Notes under the pieces: generated by a model
The model's database searches: none
Told to the model about the DNA's origin: nothing
Seen by the model: the letters and a program-made list of their open reading frames with translations, nothing else
Assembly: GCA_963969495.1 (NCBI GenBank)
Contig: OZ018338.1
Location: forward strand, 45,143,206-45,207,205
Source: Ceratothoa steindachneri
Lineage: Eukaryota > Arthropoda > Malacostraca > Isopoda > Cymothoidae
Direction of reading: 5' to 3'
Length of the DNA: 64,000 bases
Translations under genes and position numbers: made by a program
Shown: positions 59,768 through 64,000 of the stretch, piece after piece
Layout of the letters: each line of letters begins with the position of its first letter
Numbering within the stretch: the first letter of the stretch is position 1

Positions 59768-60071
59768 GAAAATTAAAAAATGAATTTGTATTATTCATAT
59801 GAAGAGGTGTTTTTGTTAAAAATGGATTTAAATATATTTGTTGATTTTAAACTTCGAAGTTTCATTATTTTACTTCCTTGCGCAAACATAATTTTGATAG
59901 CCTCCACTAAGCCCATTAGTGTTTCAATATCGTAAAATGGAATTTAATTAAATTTCTAGATCGACAGATAAATAGTTGGTTAATTTATTTTGTTTTGCAA
60001 GAATCAAAAATCTCAAATAGGTTTCGAGTTATACTAATTCAAAGTACGCTTAACCTTTTTAGGGAACCTTG

Positions 60072-63000
60072 TATATGGATGTTTGTACACAACACACACA
60101 AATCACTTTAATCAATATAAGTAACTTTTACAGAATTTTTTCCTTGTTAACTTTCCCCCTTCTAAACAATTCACCATTCGAAAGCTTAATGTCAGAGGTG
60201 CACTTATTAATATTTGCTTCATAGTTTACTCTATTATTCGTCTTTTCCATGTTCTACAAATTAATTTCCAAAAACAAGATAAAAAAACGCTTATTAAATG
60301 CTCAAGCTTTGCATTTCATTCTAATAGAATTATCTTCCCTGAGTATCCTCAATGCAATGAGAGAATAAATCGGCGAAGGGGTGGCTAGTTTCATCCCTGT
60401 TTCATCTTGATAGAATTGGGTCATAAGTACAGGGCCTTTCAGAAGGTTCTGCGCCAAAATTAACGAAGATACACGTACAGGTTTATTGAAAACAAAATGA
60501 GTTGAATGAATTTTTTGTATGTAGAGCACTGTCGGAAAGGTGGCATTAAAGATCATTTATGAACCATTGAAAAACGTGTTTTTGAATTATGAAGACGGGC
60601 AAACCTTAATTTTTTAACGGAAGTTGATTTGACTTTTGCTAAATTTTAACCTTTCAAAAAAGTTGCCGGGATGCTGTTTTCCATTTATTAAGAGTTACTA
60701 TGTGGATTAAGCATTTTAATGAAGATAGATGAAACCTTGAAATTCACCAAATTTTCACGGTAAGCCCCATTTAATGAATAAAATGTGGCTGCAGTAAAGA
60801 AAATGGTAGAAGCCGAGTGTAAAATTACAATTTACTCAATAACTTATGAAGCGCAAATCTAGATAGGTTTGATTTCTTCAATTTTGTACGACATATTTCG
60901 TTGTCCCCAGAAGAGCTTGTTCAAAGCGCTGATCCCTCATTGCTTGTTTTAAGATTGAGACAGAGAAGGAAAGTTTTTGAAGCGAATCGTATCCAAGGTG
61001 AGATTTGGATTAACCATTACGATAAACAGACAAAATTTTTAGAACAGTGGCTTCCAAAGGACATTAATTATCTCCCGTCAAATACAAAATCAAGAGATAG
61101 GAAAAAAAATATATTCCGGAATTCCAAACCAATAAATTTGATAGTCTTCCCTGATAGGCAACGAACCATCATGGCTACTGATTATGAATAAGTTTAAAAA
61201 AAATGAAAGTAAAAATAATGTAAGGTTAAGGGAGAAAGCTGCATTAAAGAGCTAGTTTCACCACGAGAACGTAACAGTAGACACATTTTTTTCACCCCTA
61301 ACTGTTGATGACCAGAAGAAAGAGAGAAAATGGGACAACATTGAATCTTTCCTCGATTAACTATCTTCAAGAGAAAGAGATTTTCCATCGGCGTAGGACA
61401 TTACGTCAGATGCTGAAGGGGTGACGATTGAGATCTTGTCAGAGAAATAGGCTTTAACCTCGGCATATGGCAGGCAGCAGAAAGCAATCTGTTTGAAACT
61501 GATACTTGGAATTGGTCATTAGTGAACAAAAAGTAGTAATTAAGCAAATTCACTAGACAAAATAAAATGAAAGAGGGGAGGACAGATAACATGAGATAAG
61601 TGAATTAAGTCTCATTGACAATAGATATCCTTCAAGGGTCAGAAGATTAAACTCAGGTAGCGAAAGACATTATTCTAATTGCCTTCACTGATAGTCACTC
61701 TTAGCAAAAGAGTGAGACGTTACCCTATCAAGCGTGAAAGAATGTTTTATCAAATGTTGTATACTAATCATTGGAATAAAATAAAGTGTTTTTGTATAGG
61801 AAGTAAGGAGTATCAGAAGCTGTAAAATCCCAACATCACTTGGTTTGCGATTCCTTTAAGAAGTAGACACGATCGCAGACATTGTACTGAGGGAGAGGGG
61901 GGCGATTTTGTGATTAAAGCGACTTGTTGCGTCCCATTTCCAGCGCCGAAAGAACGCCAACGATTGAAAGAGAGTACGAATTTAATGATTCAAACCAGGC
62001 AACTCACATGCCATAAAAGAATTCAGTTTTATTCGCATCTCCTATATATTTATGTGAGTTAAATCTTCCAGATCTCAGGAAATGATTTTTTCAAGTTACT
62101 TTTCAATAATTTATTTTTCCCCAATATATGAATAGTTAATTGCAAATTGACAATCTATGTTTATTTTCTCTTTTACATTTATCAACACTAGTTTACTTTT
62201 TCGCAGTAACTATTAATTGAAAAAACGAAATGAGACATAATGTGCTGGTGTTATTGGCAATTGTATATCCGATTTGGATCTTTTCTGTTCGGCAGCAGGT
62301 GGATGTTTTGTACCAAATTTTCACCAATAATGCAGTTTGGAGTGCTTAATACAAATATAATATTTATTTTTTGAAGAAATGAAAGGAGGTATTAAAAAAA
62401 AAATAATGCGCACTAGTTTAGAACATTATTCTATAAACAATTATGATTATTTACTTGGGTGGCTGTTACCCCCAGCCCTCCAAATCGATTAAAACTCAGG
62501 GTCATCGTAGGGTGCTAAACCCCTCACGAGCAGTCTCCTTGAATTTACTCCAAAAAGGTGAAACATATTGGAACACGGCGGTACCCACCGTGTGATGCTT
62601 GATTCCTACTTATGTGAATTTATGTGGCGAAAACGCAATAGAAAGGAAAATTTGTTTAAAAAATATTATGGGATACTTATATCTAAATACAAATGAATGT
62701 TTAAAGAAATAATAAAGGGAGTGAGCAATAATATTGGGAAATCGTATTCAGCACACAAAACTGCATTATTTTCGAAATTTTGGTACAAAAGATCCGCCTG
62801 TCGCCAAACAGAAAAGACCCTCCGATTTAATATATTGATACCTTTTTATATTCGTCTCCTGTTTATCCAGACAAGCCTTTATAAGTGTGAAAGCATTTCT
62901 ACCACATTTATCGCAATACCCCAGACATAATTCCGTTTCATCAACCTTTTTTCATTCTACGAGAATTTCAGTAAGGAAAGAAAGCATTGTTCAGCTTCTT

Positions 63001-64000
63001 CGTCCTCGTTAGGTAGCAGCTATATTTCTTCATTCTTTACAATACTTTGGAAGCTAATTAATAGAATCGCTCAGAAGGAAAACTTCTCTGAAGTTCCTCG
63101 CATTTTATCCTGTTATCAATTATCAATAGAAATCATTTTTGTTTGATCTAAAGAAATTACTAATTAACGCCTTATGGAAACGCAATCAACTGCAAATAAG
63201 GATTGATATGTTGATATCTTTGATAGATGATTTAAGAACTCATTTTGAGAGTAAATATATTTAATTTTAAAAGAAAAGACATGTGTGTATAATTTTAAAA
63301 TGAATTATACTTGAAATATTTATTTCTAAGAGAAAAGAGAAGAAAACGAAAAAATAAATATCCCACGAAAATGGCAAATTTGCACACATTCGTTTGTCTG
63401 TTTCCACTCATGCTTCCAACACCCTTTACTCTCTCCTTCTCTATTGCGTTTCATCTTCCTATAGTTTGTTTCTATCTTCCTCCGACACAAGTAATAGGCA
63501 TGATTTAGTTAGCTCCATATTCACATTACAATAAATGATATCGCATTATTACCATTTATACAGATAGCAATTCCGTGCATTGTAACGTTATGTCTTAGAT
63601 TTCATGTAATTTAAGACTCGAAGGCGTTTACGGATTGTAAAAGTTCTACTGAAAAGAGAAATGATGCCTTTACCCTACGACTGCTTCATTTAACTATTTC
63701 ACAATAAATTGCTACACCAGAAGCACATATATACTTAAGAAGATTGGCATAGGAGCGTCTAGCTCTTATTTGAACCAGATATTTCAATATGAGGTCGCAA
63801 TAAATCAGGGAATTATTTTATTGTGCCCAAATAAACACTAGTTTCTCTGAGAACTTACTGACACACATAAACGTATCCAGAGTGAATAGAGAAAATGCTG
63901 TATACATTTGAATTATAGTTCCTAGGAAAGCAAATTGCAGAAAGTCGCAAATTTAAGAACGACAAGAAAATCTGGCAACTATCGCTCCGTCACCTAAATC
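60072..64000. other. AT-rich DNA without recognised genes
   Basis: The frame 60901-61191 (96 codons) and the reverse frame 60302-60556 are the longest, and neither has motifs I recognise. A less AT-rich patch near 62460-62600 was examined for RNA structure without result. Confidence 0.45.

Larger units (their letters stand above)
58287..60071 (+). mobile_element. IS630/Tc1-superfamily transposon with 220-bp inverted repeats
   Basis: The left repeat is 58287-58506 and the right is 59852-60071. They match through CGTACTTTGAATTA, ATTTATCTGTCGAT, ACTAATGGG, TAGTGGAGGCTATCAAAA and GCGCAAGGAAGTAAAATAAT. The ends are CCAGGTGTCCC and, in reverse, CAAGGTTCCC. TA flanks both sides (58285-58286 and 60072-60073). 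The 1785-bp element encodes one broken transposase. The repeats differ by roughly 15-20 percent, which suggests an old insertion. Confidence 0.88.

Noticed and set aside
60302..61191. Frames at 60302-60556 (minus) and 60901-61191 (plus) as genes
   Set aside because: No motif or family is recognised and the lengths are within chance for this composition.

Overview
This window is eukaryotic, AT-rich, non-coding metazoan DNA. I read it as invertebrate and most probably arthropod. The grounds are long (TA)n microsatellites, short GT-AG introns of 196 and 261 bp, and a community of animal transposable elements: a Jockey/I-group LINE family, mariner, Tc1, an IS630-type element with a DUF4817-like head, hAT, a Penelope-like fragment, and a CACTA/Chapaev/Transib-like DDE transposase family known to me mainly as 'uncharacterised protein' models in arthropods. 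I found no convincing host gene, tRNA, rRNA, operon or CRISPR array. Almost everything recognisable is a decayed transposon, so the coding entries are pseudogenes.

Layout. 1-3311: a 93-bp satellite array, about 35 units, with higher-order structure. 4.6-6.1 kb: copy 2 of the CACTA-like transposase (minus). 6.1-10.3 kb: AT-rich, little recognised. 10.3-15.7 kb: LINE copy L1 (plus), with a mariner inserted in its (TA)n tail (15702-16647). 16.9-18.3 kb: ORF1 of a second LINE (L2). 18.3-25.9 kb: nothing recognised. 25.9-26.3 kb: Penelope-like endonuclease fragment. 26269-33169: a Tc1-like element (minus) split by LINE L3 (minus). 33.2-33.8 kb: three (TA)n tracts alternating with two hairpins. 34.5-42.5 kb: a three-level nest. 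LINE L5 is split by a hAT element (35389-41899), which is split by copy 1 of the CACTA-like element (37412-40188). 42.6-43.5 kb: GC-rich island. 45.4-46.6 kb: an exact 90-bp duplication, then a diverged ~127-bp tandem array. 49.1-50.0 kb: unidentified coding remnant. 50181-52074: copy 3 of the CACTA-like element. 52.2-55.1 kb: two more LINE fragments. 58287-60071: an IS630-type transposon with 220-bp terminal inverted repeats. 60.1-64 kb: nothing recognised.

The most interesting content is the CACTA-like family. Copy 1 has termini starting ACACTGG/ACACAGG, is flanked by a 4-bp duplication AATA, and its removal with one AATA rejoins the interrupted hAT reading frame. Copies 1 and 3 share the ACACTGGTC start, and copy 2 has it at one end. 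The protein has a D, D, CxxC, H, E layout in which the second D lies 19 residues before the CxxC. I recall the same spacing in RAG1 (D708 to C727/C730). The second result is that three LINE copies with readable 3' ends stop at a shared TTGAACGCC followed by TATA-rich sequence. Two of these grade into long (TA)n tracts, so this LINE may create the microsatellites that TA-targeting elements then enter.

All family calls come from reading motifs by eye. No database search was run.
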